Shown piece after piece: positions 12,746 through 24,496 of a stretch of 64,000 nt of DNA. The DNA is from Pseudocercospora fijiensis CIRAD86 (lineage: Eukaryota; Ascomycota; Dothideomycetes; Mycosphaerellales; Mycosphaerellaceae), in the NCBI RefSeq assembly GCF_000340215.1, contig NW_006921546.1, positions 256,788 to 320,787 of the forward strand, in the 5' to 3' direction. The first letter of the stretch is position 1, and each line of letters starts with the position of its first letter. Both the position numbers and the translations under genes were made by a program. A model generated the notes under the pieces. That model was not told the origin of the DNA. It searched no databases and worked only from the letters and a program-made list of their open reading frames with translations.

Positions 12746-12942
12746 TATTAGGGCTAAAGAGGCTATACGTAATTAGTATGTAACTAGGCCGAGTGAAGCT
12801 AGGGTCTTAGTGCCTTAGGCAGGGCTTAGCGCTTAGCGTTAGGCTAACTAGCCTGCCTTCCTCCTTCTCCTCCTAGACCTTTATCGAATACTACTTGTAC
12901 CTACTACTACCCTATCTACCTACTAATATAACCCTTCTTATA
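12746..12942 (+). repeat. 3' LTR of element A
   Basis: 197 bp, matching the 5' LTR; it begins TATTAGGGC and is followed directly by the TSD GTATC (12943-12947). A 63-codon open frame crosses its right edge (12895-13086) into E and is not a gene. Confidence 0.92.
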
Positions 12943-12947
12943 GTATC

Positions 12948-15900
12948 TTCGTCTAAGTACCTCTCCTATTGTACCTCTCTCTACGGTCTAAGAGGGTTAA
13001 GATTGCCGAAGTTTGTATTACTAAAGCTCTATCCGATAATTGCCCGTACTATACCTAAAGCAGATTCTAGTTCGTCTTCGGCCTAATCGGTAGCCTCGGT
13101 AGCTTCTAGAATCGGCGGAATATCGTTAGGGTCTACGATTTCTCCGGCGGTTCTTAGGTTAATAACGTATTTAACCGGGTAAATATTAAGATTTTCGAAG
13201 AGATCTAGTTCGTATACGTACGTACTAATTTTCTTTATAATTCGGAAGGGTCCTAGATTTTTCTAGTCGAGCTTTTTTAAAGGTCGGTTAGTTCTAATAT
13301 ACCGTAAGTCGAGGTAAACGTAATCTCCGACTTAGTAATCTAGCGCGGCGCGTTTACGCTAATTAGCGTAGTACTCGTATACTTCCTAGGTATACCTTAT
13401 CTCGTCCTAGAGCTCTTAGTAGGTCTAGGCTATCTAAGGAGCGAAGGTATCGGCGTCTCTTTCCGGATCGTTTATCGGGGGCTCTAGTTCGATTTCTGCT
13501 AGTTCTATACTAGTTCGGGGGTAAAACCTAGTCGAGGCGTAGAAGGGCGTAGTCTAAGTCGTAGCTAACTCCTAATTGTTAATAGCAAATTTAATAGAAA
13601 GCGTTAATCTTAGCTAGTTATTTTAGTAGTAGTTATAGAAGCGCCTAATAATTTACTCGATTTAAGCGTTAGCCCGCTCGGTTTACCCGTCGGTCTACGG
13701 ATAGTAAGCTATTAAAAGGCGTACTTAAATTTTTAGTCGCTCGTAGAGGCGCTTCTAGAAACGGGCAACGAAATTCGGACCGCGATTAGATACAATTAAT
13801 TCGGGTAGGCCTATATCTTTCTATACGTCTCAGTAGAAGACCTAAGCCGTATTCTTTACGGTTAGGCTACGGGCATTTAATACCTTCTTACGTTTAGTAA
13901 GGCGGTAGACTACGACTAGTATATTTTAAAACTAGAGGCTGTGAAAGTCGGATCCTTTCGGTAGGTCTATAATAAAATCTATTAAAATATATTACTATAG
14001 CCGTAGAGGGATTTTAAGGGGTTTTAGTAGCCCTTATAGCTTGCGCGTATCTGCTTTTGCTCTACGGTATACTACGTAGCTTTTAACGAATCGGTCGATA
14101 TCTCGGTATAGATTAGGCTAGTAGTACTACTTCCGGAGCTAAGATAATATCTTAGCTTAACCGTGATATACTATTCCGAGAGGGTTATAAGCGGAACGTA
14201 TAATCTAATCGCGTAAATCTTCGAAATCTAGGACGTAGAGGGCATTCCTAAACGTTATACGGGGCGCTTACGGTAGAGTTCTATAGAGCTCGTACTCCGA
14301 TAGAGAGATATTCTCGTATAGCTATTCTCCGTCCTATAAAGCGTAAATTAGGCCTTTAGTAAAAGCGTCTTCGGCGTACGCTATTATAAGCTACTACTCG
14401 AGCTAGGTAGGTTCGAGGAGGTTCTACGCTTCTTCTTTAATCTCCTAGTCGCTATCCGAGCTTTCCGAACTCGTATCTTCGTCGTCCGAGCTATTATTAT
14501 CTTCGAGAAAGGCGGGAGCGGCTATTAGTACGAAGGATACTACGAGAGGCTCCGGGCCGGTAAAATCGTCTCTAAGGAGCTCGTATAGTTCCTAGCTTAG
14601 GTTATACTCTTTAAGGATAGACTATTCTTCGCGCTATAGGCCTCGATCTAAAGGCGAGTCTCCGTTACGCCTCGTAAGTACATCGGCCTATAAGTTTGCT
14701 TTACCGGGCGTATACTAAATAACGAAGTTAACCCGGGAAAGAAACTTACTCTAGCGCACTTGTCTATAGCTAAGGAGTTGGCTTTTAAGAAAGTAGACGA
14801 GATTCTTATAATCTAAGCTAACCTAGATCGGTAATTTAGAACCTTCGAGCTCCGGGCGCTATTCTTCGAAGGCTTTAACGATTACGAGGAGTTCCTTATC
14901 GTAGATATCGTAATTATATTCTACGGAGGACATTTTTTTAGAGAGGTAGGCTACGGGCAGCTACGTATCTTCTAGGTTCGTTTGCTAAAGGAGAACGGCG
15001 CTAGTCGTACCGTCGGAAGTATCGGTTTCTAGACGCGTTTCTTTATCGAAGTCGAAGTACTATAGGATCGGTATAGTCGTAAAACTTTGCCGTAACTAGT
15101 CGAAGGCTTCTTAATAGGCTAGAGACTATTTAAATTTAACGTCTTTCCGCGTAAGTACTATAAGTAGACGGGCGATTCCGCTAAAATTCCGTATAAATCT
15201 CTAGTAGAAGTTAGCGAAACCGAGGAAGCCTTAGACTTCCTTTACGTTTCGTAGCACTCCCTAGTTTAGAACGGCTTCGATTTTGCCGGGATCTATTCGA
15301 ATGCCTTCTAAAGAGACAATAAGGCCGAGGAATTTTACCTCTTACTTATAGAATTCGCACTTATCGATATCGATATATAGTCTAGCTTATTCGAGTTTCT
15401 AAAGTACTTTTTCGATATATTCGTAGTATTCGGCTTTCGTTTTGCTGTAAATTAAGATATTATCTATATATACCGAGACGAAGGCGTCTAAGAATTCCTT
15501 AAGCGTATCGTTAATATATAATTAGAACGTACTAGGTCCGTTATAGAGTCCGAACGGCAAGACTAGGTATTCGAAAAGGCCGTAACGGGTTCGGAAGGCT
15601 ATTAACTATTCGTCTCCCTTAGTAATATATATCGCGTTAAAGGTAGCGATTACGTCGAGCTTAGTAAACTAGCGGGCTTTCGAAAGACGTTCGAGCGTTT
15701 CGTTTACGAGAGGAATTAGATAGCGGTTCTTTTTTATTAACGCGTTAAGGCCCCGGTAGTGTATATAGAAGCGGAGACCTCCGCCGGGTTTCTAGGCAAA
15801 GATTACTAGTACGGCCGCTTCGGAAAAACTAGGGCGGATAAAGCCCTTTTATAAGTTATCTTCTAGGTATTTCTTTAGTACGAGGAGCTTATCTCGAGAT

Positions 15901-16780
15901 ATAGAGTAGAGTAGACCGTATAGCGGCGGCTTACCGTCGATTAGCTCGATTTTGTAGTCGATACCGGGCCGGTACGGTAGTAGAATGTCGGTGTTCTTCT
16001 TTAAAAACTAGTAGAGTCGGTACTAATACTCCTTCGGTAGTTTCGTTCTTAGATCTATTAGTTCTTCGTCGAACTTTCGGATAGCCTTCTCGATATCCTA
16101 TATTATTATAGCGAAGATCTAAGTGCATTTGTCGCGAGTAAGACGCGAGAAGGTAGCCGCGCTAATAGCGAATACGGTACGATCTCGGGGAGTATCGGAG
16201 GTAGAACTAAATTCGCTAAAGTAGTACTCTATATAATACTTACTCGTAAAGGATAGAGATTTAAAGGCCTAGTCGATAACCGGGTTATACCTTTTAAGCT
16301 AAGGAAGACTAAGAATAACGGGGTAAGTCTTCGGGAGTTTCGTAAGAAAGAATAGAATGTTTTCGGTATATAGGCCGATAGTAATAGATAAGTAGCAGAT
16401 CTAGGTTACCTTGCCGGCGGCCGCGGTCGTACCGTTAAATATTTCTAACTCCCGAGCGTACGTAAGGTCTTAGAACGTTAAGCCGAGCTCCCTTGTATAG
16501 TCGTAATCTATAAACGAGTAGCCGGTTACGCCGTTATTAATAAGAGCTATAGTTTTTAATAATTTCTTTTAATTTCCTATTAACGTTTCTACTACGAAAG
16601 GCTAGTAAACTAACTCTTTCTCTATAGCTAAGCTAGAGAAAGGAAAGGTAGTAGTAGATACTCTTAGTTTTAGAACGAATAAACCTTATAAGCGACTATA
16701 TATAAGGTTTAGGCTTTTCCCTAGCCGCTCGGAGTAGCGCTAGCTAGTAAAGGCGTATCTAGAGTCGTAATATTCGCGGC
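12948..16780 (-). pseudogene. pol relic of element E (PR-RT-RH-IN)
   Basis: Reads on the - strand. RT active site near 15483-15451 reads SVYIDN (from YIDD). RNase H start near 15040-14990 reads ETDTSDGTTSA. The integrase core begins near 13990 (ILIDFIIDLPKGSDF), and the integrase C-terminus near 13330-13200 reads DYVYLDLRYIRTNRP. A protein tail follows to 12948 and continues at 5882. The short open frame at 16128-15931 is a fragment or shadow within the RT region. Stops are nearly all TAG or TAA. The frame was not tested for net shifts over its whole length. Confidence 0.85.
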
Positions 16781-18011
16781 GGCGACTCGTTATATTATTA
16801 GCGTATTTAGCCAGCTAACGAGAGACGGGTAGAGGCGAGCAATATATCCTTTTACTCCGTAGTAGATATATTCTCCTACCGTACGGCGCCGCTACTTCTC
16901 TTCTTCCGAAAGCTTGCTATTTACTAGGGGTACGCGTAGACGGGCGCCGAGTAAGGTAGCGCTTAAATCTATCGGTTTAGCGGTAGGCTAGGCGCCTAGC
17001 GGTATTAGGGCTATAGCGGGAGTAGGAGCTAGTACTAAAGCCGGCGTCTAAGCTGTCTATAACTTCGATAGCGGTATAGCGAATAGCGACGTAAAGCGGC
17101 CGGTATTCGTATAGGCGCCTCTACGGTTAGCGATAATTTTCGCGAAGTTTCGAGTCGTATTATCGATACGCGTAAGTAAGGCGTATAGTTCGGTAATATC
17201 TAGAGTCTCCGTATCTTTATCGCAGACTTATAATATTATTTCCTCGCTAAGACTACGTACTAAGATCTACTTAGCGACGTCCGGGGGGTATTCGGCGTAC
17301 CCGCTCTCGTATTAGAAGGCGGTATAGTATTCTTAGTAGGTCTTATTTGCTTACTTAAGTTTGTCTAAGTTTAAGCGTATAGTTTGCTTACGGTCTAGGT
17401 CGCTAAAGCTAGCGTCGAGGGCCTTCTAGATACTAGTCGTCGTAGTAGTTTCTACGTTTTCTAAGAGGCTATAGTAGGAATCGAGGGCGGAGCTACCGAG
17501 TAGAGAGAATATAAATCCGGTTTTTAAAGCTTCGGTTAGATAGTAGTCGGCGTTAGCGAGAAAGCGGATCTTAACTTATATCTTAAATTCCTCGTATACT
17601 TTACGCTTACCGGTAAAGCGTTCGGGGTCGCTAAGCTTCTTACTCTTATTCGAGGTAGGTATAAATAGGTAAGAGGCGGGTACCGTAGCGCCTAGGCGAG
17701 TAGAGGCAAGCTACGACTAGAGGCGGCCTACCTTGCCTTCTTTTTCTACGATAGAAGCGTTCGCGTCGTTAAGGGCCGTACTAAGGCTTATACGAGAGAC
17801 CGAGAGGAAACGAGTAGTATCTTTATAAGCCTTAAGCAGGTTAGCGAGTAGTTCCGGGTCGGTAGTATAGGCGTAGTCTAGCTACTTACGCGTAGCGGGG
17901 ATATCGTTCTATACTAAGCTTAAAAAATTAGGTACTTCGTTAGGTCTTATATTTTAAATCTACTCGTCGGGAGTATCTATCTTAATAGAGGCGATTTTTA
18001 GCAGTTTGTAA
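16780..18011 (-). pseudogene. gag relic of element E
   Basis: Between the 5' LTR (18714-18012) and pol on the - strand. The C-terminal part carries a degenerate zinc knuckle at about 16870-16826. The pattern CX2CX4HX4C is seen with all four ligands changed to Tyr (TGC to TAC, CAT to TAT), just as RIP predicts. The N-terminal part is Glu/Arg-rich, gag-like but not otherwise recognisable. Confidence 0.7.
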
Positions 18012-18714
18012 TATAAGGGTCGGTAGCTAAGTAGTAAGAATGTATACGAAACTTTAAACTAACTAAAGGGAGCACTAAATTAATATAGCTGCTATCTATA
18101 TAAGACGAACTACAAAGAAAGGAAGAAGGGTACCTTAGAGGGAGAGCCCCTTCCTTAGTATCCCGCCCTACGGGCGTCTAGCGCGTCCGACGCGTAAGCG
18201 TAAGTATATATATCCTACTTGCTAACTTCTTAGCAAACCTCTACTTTTAGGTCCTTCCCTACGCGCTAAGCGCGCGTACGCGTATCCCGCTTGTCCGCTA
18301 TCTCGTAGTGTCTTTATCTCCTAGCTAACTTACGCGGCGTATATATACGAACTCGTTTAACCGCTCTTAAGCAAACATATTTCTCCTAGCTCTTCCCTAT
18401 CTTCTAGTTCCTTCCTACTATTCGGATCTGTCCTACGACTCTATATATCTCGCTTGCTATCGTCCGTATATACGTACGTATAGTTTAGTATAGTCCCGTC
18501 GTTTATATATTAATATGTAATATATTGTTCTACTATATACGGCCTCTACGGGAGTCCCTAAGATATTACGTTATACGGCTAAATAGGCGGCTAACTAGGC
18601 GACCTACTTCGCTAGGGGCCCCTACTACTAAGGCAACTCAAATCCGATATTACTTTATAGTATAGCGGCTAGCTTATAGGACTTGTCGGTGCTTTCTAGG
18701 CAGCTACTATAATA
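18012..18714 (-). repeat. 5' LTR of element E
   Basis: 703 bp, pairing with 4938-5638. It is flanked on the right by the TSD CGCGC (18715-18719). Confidence 0.9.
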
Positions 18715-18719
18715 CGCGC

Positions 18720-19739
18720 GCTAATAGAGATCGAACTCTTCTTTATTTACTTTAGTAGTTACTTCCTCTTCTACCTCTACTTCCTACCTACGAAATAGGT
18801 ATAATATCGGAGCCTTCTAAACCTTCTTTTTCTTTATAGGAGCTATATTAAAACTAGTTTCTTTCCGACGCTCGTAGAATATCTTTTCTAGAATAGTCTA
18901 GTAATACTTAGGCTATTCCTCGTCCCCTTTCTATTCTAGCTTCTACTAGTATATATCCTTTTCTACCGGGTTAAGTAAGAACGTAACGCTATAGATATCC
19001 CCGAACTAGACCCCGCGGTAGTTCGGTTTGCGAACTACAAAACGTATATAGTTTAGTTTCTTAGCGGTATCCCTCCGGTTTGGTTCCGGTTTAGTTTTTT
19101 AACCCGCTAGTCTAAGCCGGTTTTAGAGAAAATCCGACTAAACTGCGACGATATACGACGATATACGACGACCTCGGATCGGGTCTAGAGGCCCTCGGGG
19201 GCCCTATATTGTCTACGCTATACAATTGTATCTATGTTTCGGGCTATTTAGACGTATTTTAGGTCGGGTTTTTGTCCGTAGCCGGCACGTAGCCGGCAAA
19301 CCGGTCCGTATACCGGTTCCTTAGCAAACTAAACTAAACTAAACTAGAATTTCGGCTTAGCAAACTAAACCAAATCAACCCGAACTACTACGGGGTCTAG
19401 GACTAAAAGGTAGTACTATAATATCTATATAACTTAGTATAGGAGGTATCTATAGCTTTCGTTATAGCTACTTTCTAGGGAACGCTCTTCTTAGCTAGCT
19501 TAGCTACGGTTTCGTCGAGCTCGTTAAAGAGCTAGTTATAGTACGTAAAGATAAGGTAGATCGTCGGTCCTCGGGTTCTTCTAATCGTAGTAGTAACCTT
19601 CGCGTAATACTTGCTAATATCGACGAGATACTCTACTTAGCGCTATTCGGCGGGGGTAAGCCTAAGCTACTTAATACCCTCGGAACTCTAATAGATCTCG
19701 AGAGCGGTACGTAAAGTATATCCTCTTATAACTATATAG
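18720..19739 (-). pseudogene. hAT transposase C-terminal half, second copy (interrupted)
   Basis: Reverse complement of about 22390-23018: the region upstream of the hAT dimerisation domain, with a Lys-rich run (PIKKKKV near 18835) and LLNLVEKDIY lying in the corresponding part. It is interrupted by a 394-bp MITE-like insert at 19007-19400. Similarity to the + copy ends abruptly near 19739, so the N-terminal half of the transposase is missing from this copy. Confidence 0.8.
19007..19400. mobile_element. MITE-like insertion with CTAGACCCCG ends
   Basis: Comparison with the uninterrupted + copy (near 22730) shows a clean 394-bp insertion. Its ends are inverted: CTAGACCCCG on the left and CGGGGTCTAG on the right. 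Inside are repeated AAACTAAACTAAA runs (19320-19380), a GACGATATAC tandem (about 19144-19168), a GC-rich palindrome near 19183 and two TAGCCGGCA-type motifs (19270-19295). There is no coding capacity. No target-site duplication is evident from the empty site. The right end resembles 35148-35227. Confidence 0.8.
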
Positions 19740-20197
19740 CGGTAGATACTAGTAGTTAAATAGAAAGCGTTTCTCGAGGGTAGAGCACTACTACTATATA
19801 AAATCTTTACTAAGGCAGAGAGGGCTTGTATCCGGAATCTAAGCTGCTAGTAGGATAGGTTAGCGTTAGAATTCTCTAAATCTCTATATAAGCCTCCGAA
19901 GGATTACCTATTTTAGCGATACGGCTTTATCTCGACTACTCCGTAGGTACCCGACGAAGCTCGAGCGCTCTTTAAGGTCTTTACTAAGAAGCGGAAGGAG
20001 TTCGAGGATTAGGATTAGTTAATAGAGCTATTAGTTAGTCTTAGGTTTTATAGTTAGACTCGGCCTAAGCATTTGCTTATCGAGTATCTTACGCCGAAAG
20101 AGGATAGATTAAGACTAAAAACGAGCTTAGACTCGTTAGGTATAGTAGCTCGGTTCCGTTAGTAGGAGAGAGCTACCGTATAGAAGGCAAAATTTAG
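19740..20197 (+). other. unassigned RIP-degraded stretch with a possible coding relic
   Basis: Between the end of the inverted copy and the hAT subterminal repeats. On the + strand a frame broken by TAG/TAA can be read near 19935-20180 (ALFKVFTKKRKEFED, then RPKHLLIEYLTPKEDRLRLK). I do not recognise it. It may be an unrelated gene fragment or the 5' part of a larger transposon. Confidence 0.4.
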
Positions 20198-20335
20198 GTA
20201 GTTAGGGTAGCTAGGAAAGAAATTCTAGTAGTTAGGCTAGCTAGGGTAGCTAGGAAAAAAAATCTAGTAGTTAGGTAGCTAGGAAACAAAAAGAAGGTAG
20301 CTAGCTATTTACTACCTAGCTATTCCTAACGATAC
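20198..20335. repeat. short tandem motifs upstream of hAT transposase
   Basis: Three to four imperfect copies of a TAGCTAGGAAA..TCTAGTAGTTAGG motif, ending with the inverted pair TAGCTAGCTA / TACCTAGCTA. Clusters of short direct and inverted motifs are common as subterminal repeats of hAT elements. The position before the transposase relic fits, but I found no terminal inverted repeat or TSD. Confidence 0.55.
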
Positions 20336-20344
20336 GATACTATA

Positions 20345-23300
20345 AAAGAAAGGGTGTTTCCCTATAGCTACTAGTATATATCTACTACTCCTAAGTCCTT
20401 ACCTTACCGTACGAAACTTTAAAACATATCGACCGATATTATATATATACTAGGCGCTATACTAGGAAGGGTAATAACGAGACGATAGTCGAAACAGTCT
20501 AGTATACGAGCGAGATTACGATAACGTTAAGAGGAGGTCGTATACTTACCTTCGAGCCTATCGAGTCCTAGACGACGGTTAGGGCTAGATTTATCCTCTC
20601 CGAATCCTAGTAGTAGGAATTTATTATAGGATACTACTACCTAGTCCTTACCTTTATAGAGTCTAAGTAGAAGGTTATTCGGAGATATAAGAATATCGAG
20701 TATTAACCCGGATATCTTCGAAAAGACTAGCTAGGCGTATCTTTAGAAACCCGAGTATACCGAGTAGTTTAATTAATAGGTCTATAAGATATAGTTCCCT
20801 TTATACTTACGTTCGAAGGAGTATAAACTCCGGAAGTACTCGATACGATAGGGTAGTAAGGAGCGAACGGATATATTCTAGAAGTTCTTTATAGAGGGGG
20901 CATTATACTGTTGTACGACGTCTCGACTTAAAGGTTAACTAGTAATTGTCTGTAACTTCTACGGTTTAATCTTAAAACACCCGAAACTAGGGGATAGGAA
21001 CTTATCGCCTACGAACTATCTCTATTCTAAACGGTATTAGGAATCTTAAGGAGAGAGGAGGGTTAATATAGATATAGCGTTCTAGAACGAGGTACGTCTT
21101 CTGAAATGCCGGCTACGGCTGCTAGCTGTAGCTACCGGCTATAGCTACCGGCTACTTTAATTAACCGTAGAGATCTAGCTAATTATTATAGGCTACGCTT
21201 AAGGAAGCTCTAGGATTAAAGGCTACCGATTTCTCCTCCGAAGACTTTAAGCAACTAGCAAACGAAATGCTAGCTACAAACGGTCTTCCGGAAGACTTCT
21301 GTAAAAGGGAGTTTATATAGAAGATATACCTATATCTTATAAACTACCCTCCCCTATTTCTTAGCGCGATAACCTAGCGTATTGTATTCGAAAGGAATAA
21401 AGAGGCTACGTTAGACGATATTCGGGAGATCCTCTATAATACTCGCCGAGTAGCTATTACTATCGATAGCTAGTTAAGCCGGACTATAAGAGCCTCCTTC
21501 CTCTCGATTATACTATACTTTATTAATTCGGATTAGAAACTCTAGGAACTTATAATCGGATCCCCTAAAATTCTAGGTTCCTATACTAGTAAGGATATAG
21601 CGAAGCTTATCTATACGGTAATAGATAGGGTTAGCGCAATAACGAAACTAATCTCGATTACTACGGATAACGCTAGTAATAATCGAATATTATATAAGGC
21701 GTTATATATATAATTTACTCGTATATATTTTTAAAATTACTAGTTGTGTCAATAGGGTCGAGTACGTAGAAGGGATTACAAGGTCTATAATCTAGCTTAA
21801 TCTTCCGAATGTTAAGCTCGCTACGATTCCGGATACGTACGATAATACGTACAATAATAACGATAAAGAGGAGCCTAGTAATAGCCCTAGCCCTATTAAA
21901 TCGGAGCCTACGTCGATGCTAGTTCTGTCCCTATAGAAGTTTCTCTACCTCGCTTGTGTAGTTTAAATCGCGATCTGAGCCCTCTTTAAAACGCTTAAAA
22001 TTATACTATTAAATAACGACTAATAGAAGATCCTAGATAAGGATAAAGTAAAGTCGAAAGTCGAGAAACTCGTTATAGTAATAAGACGGGATAAGGTAGA
22101 GAGCCTCGATCTCGTTTTATATAAGATATAACTTTTGTCCGTAGCCGGTACCCGTAGCTAGCAACCTAGTATAGTTCTAACTCTTTTTCTCTAGCTTCGT
22201 CGTCTAGTAATATATACGAACTCGAGCTTATAGAGATATAACCGATTCGAGGCTATTTAAAAGAACCTAATCGAGCGCCCTAAAACCGATACCTAGAATA
22301 TCGTATAGAATAAGCGATAGTAAAAGCGGCCTCCTTAGCGCCTACTCTGTTTTACCTAAGACGTTAAGACCTAATTCGATTCGACTTTCTATATAGTTAC
22401 GAAGGGATATACTTTACGTACCGCTTTCGAGATCTATTAGAGTTCCGAGGGTATTAAGTAGCTTAGGCTTACCTCCGCTAAATAGTACTAAGTAGAGTAT
22501 CTCGTCGATATTAGTAAGTATTATACAAAGGTTACTACTACGATTAGAAGAACCCGAGGACCGACGATCTACCTTATCTTTACGTACTATAACTAGCTCT
22601 TTAACGAGCTCGACGGAACCGTAGCTAAGCTAGCTAAGAAGAGCGTTCCCTAGAAAGTAGCTATAACGAAAGCTATAGATACCTCCTATACTAAGTTATA
22701 TAAATATTATAGTACTACCTTCTAGTCGTTCGGGGATATATATAGCGCTATATACTTGCTTAACCTAGTAGAAAAGGATATATACTAGTAGAAGCCGGAA
22801 TAGAAGGAGAACGAGAAATAGCCTAAGTATTACTAGACTATTCTAGAAAAGATATTCTATAAGCGTCGGAGAGAAACTAGTCTAAATGCAGCTCCTATAA
22901 AGAAAAAGAAGGTTTAGAAGGCTCCGATATTATACCTATTTCGTAGGTAGGAAGTAGAGGCAGAAGAGGAAGTAACTACTAAAGTAAATAAAGAAGAGTT
23001 CGATTTCTATCGGCGCGCGGGTAAGTACTAAACCCGTAGGCTCGGAAAGAGGGCTAATAATCTCTAGATCTTACCGGTCTTCTAGACGAATTCGGAGACG
23101 ATATTCTCGCTATATAGTAACGGTTAGAGCCTAAGTTTCTAACGATAGCGTCGGTCGCTCGGGACGTCCTCGCTATACCGAGCGTAGGTATAGGCTATAA
23201 GAGATCGTTTAGTATCGCTCGTTACTAGGGCCGCTTTAATCGAATATACTCGCCTACTACCTTCGAATCTATTATAGTATTCCGATACTATCTCCTCTAC

Positions 23301-23470
23301 TAGAGTCGCTAAGGTAGGATACTAAAGATTATACTAAAGGAGTTAATCGAGGAATTAGAAAACCTTAAGATCGAAGAAACCTAAGAGCGCGAAGAGAATA
23401 CGAAATTTAGTTTAAGTAAAACTATAATTAGCGATAACGAAGAGAAGGAGGGCGGAGGTAGAAGGCGATA
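20345..23470 (+). pseudogene. hAT-family transposase relic
   Basis: Family DNA transposase (cut-and-paste, DDE-type RNase H fold), inactive here. The catalytic-domain region is clear at 21450-21690: VAITIDS, RASFLSIILYFINSD, then ISITTDNASNN at 21651-21683, a hallmark of fungal hAT transposases. The C-terminal dimerisation domain is at about 23130-23290 (IASVARDVLAIPSVGIG, then RSFSIAR). The section at 22390-23040 reads in a different frame from both, so at least two frameshifts or introns are present. A block near 22131-22165 (TTTTGTCCGTAGCCGG) looks like a small insertion, also found in the MITE at 19266. Stops are RIP-type. The C-terminal part is duplicated in inverted orientation. Confidence 0.88.
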
Positions 23471-23854
23471 CCGGATCGACAAGCGGAAACGTATATAGTC
23501 TTAGAGTAGCTTTAAGGAGACGAAGCGTTTACGTAGAAGGTAATATAGCCGGCGTATATAGCCGGTATATATCTTTAATATATTTCGAATTCCTAGGACC
23601 TAAATAGACTAGTTGCTATAGTAACCTACCCCGCTTATATACGGACTATTTCTAATTCTCTATTCGCTCTTCCTCTTATTCTTCCCTCTCCCTATATTCT
23701 TAAAGATAAATATACCTTAAGGATTCGGCTCTTCGGGCCTTCCTAAGCTAGCTACCTCCCCTTCCTTAAGCTACTATCCTTTATACGAATCTAACGATAA
23801 CCTACTAAGGCGGTTTAATAGAAGACTATTTGTTCTAGAAGGTAAGAAGTATAA

Positions 23855-24496
23855 ATGTCTTCTTACGATTATATACTTATTAATTTTCTAGGTCCTACCG
23901 ATATACCCTCGTCGCCTAAACGCGTAGATAAATATCTTTAGAGGCTAAAGGGTAAGGGTAAAGCAAGCTAAATATAGGAAGACTATAGCGAGAACGAGAT
24001 ATCGGAATAGTAAGACTCTCTATAGTATATATAAAGGAAGGGGGTTCCTCGGAAAATAGTACCGAAAAACAAAAAGGCTTTAGATAGATAGGAGAAGGCT
24101 AAAAAGAGTAGGCGGACGAAGGCTATCGCAAAGAAAAGTTATCTTTCTATTAAAAAAAAGGGAATAAAGTAGGACTCGACGATAAAGAAGCGGCGCTTTA
24201 AACTAGGTACTATTACCCTTCGCTAGATCCGGCTTTTCTAAAATAAAAGAGGGACCGAGCTTTTAATCTCTAAGACTCCCTTCTAGCGACTCGTCCGAGA
24301 AATTATATTAGATTTTCGGTCTAGTATACGATTTACGGCTAAGGCGATTAGTACTCTTTAGGAAGCTACGGAGGCATTTCTCGTAACCGAGCTTAAGCTT
24401 TAAAACCTCCTTACTATCTATACGAAGCGGGTTATTCTTTAAAATAAAGATATATAGCTTCTAGCTAAAATTCGGCGTTAGTTTATAGCGGATTAG
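23855..24496 (+). pseudogene. histone H3-like (H3-fold variant) pseudogene
   Basis: Starts at ATG 23855 (preceded by an in-frame TAA) with a long, Lys/Arg-rich N-terminal tail (KGVPRKIVPKNKKAL near 24030). The histone fold runs from about 24191 to 24478. Recognisable blocks: RFKLGTITLR (H3 RYRPGTVALR), TELLISKTPF, RLVREI, LDFRSSIRFTAKAI, LQEATEAFLV, TKRVILQNKDIQLLAKIR. In-frame TAG/TAA replace Gln at conserved places (PFQRL, LQEA). Two residues are inserted before TELLI compared with canonical H3. Loop 1 is short, as in H3 and unlike typical CENP-A. The frame may continue past the TAG at 24494. It lies 0.4 kb after the hAT relic and is duplicated with it (3459-4094). Confidence 0.85.

Larger units (their letters stand above)
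5883..12942 (+). mobile_element. LTR retrotransposon A (Ty3/Gypsy, chromodomain), nested in E
   Basis: The 197-bp LTRs are at 5883-6079 and 12746-12942. The TSD GTATC is at 5878-5882 and 12943-12947, inside the coding tail of E. Total length is 7060 bp. It carries gag (zinc knuckle near 7480), then protease, RT, RNase H, integrase and a C-terminal chromodomain (about 11320-11475), so it is a chromovirus-like Gypsy element. It is the same family as C (very close) and B (more distant), sharing LTR length, primer site and the C5G4 palindrome. It is more decayed than B: RIP stops throughout and a one-base frameshift near 10690. Confidence 0.93.
4938..18714 (-). mobile_element. LTR retrotransposon E (Ty3/Gypsy), split by element A
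   Basis: The 701-703 bp LTRs are at 4938-5638 and 18012-18714. The 5-bp TSD CGCGC is at 4933-4937 and 18715-18719, and the uninterrupted + copy of the target (near 23010) confirms the empty site. The element reads on the - strand: gag (about 18011-16780), then protease, RT, RNase H and integrase down to 12948, with its 3' coding tail at 5882-5639 beyond element A. Without A it is about 6.7 kb, a usual Gypsy size. The terminal TG..CA have become TA..TA, as RIP would do. Order gag-PR-RT-RH-IN places it in Ty3/Gypsy. Confidence 0.9.

Noticed and set aside
23855..24496. Calling the H3-like gene a CENP-A (centromeric H3)
   Set aside because: The long basic tail would fit, but loop 1 is short as in H3 and the CENP-A-type insertion is absent, so only 'H3-like' is supported.
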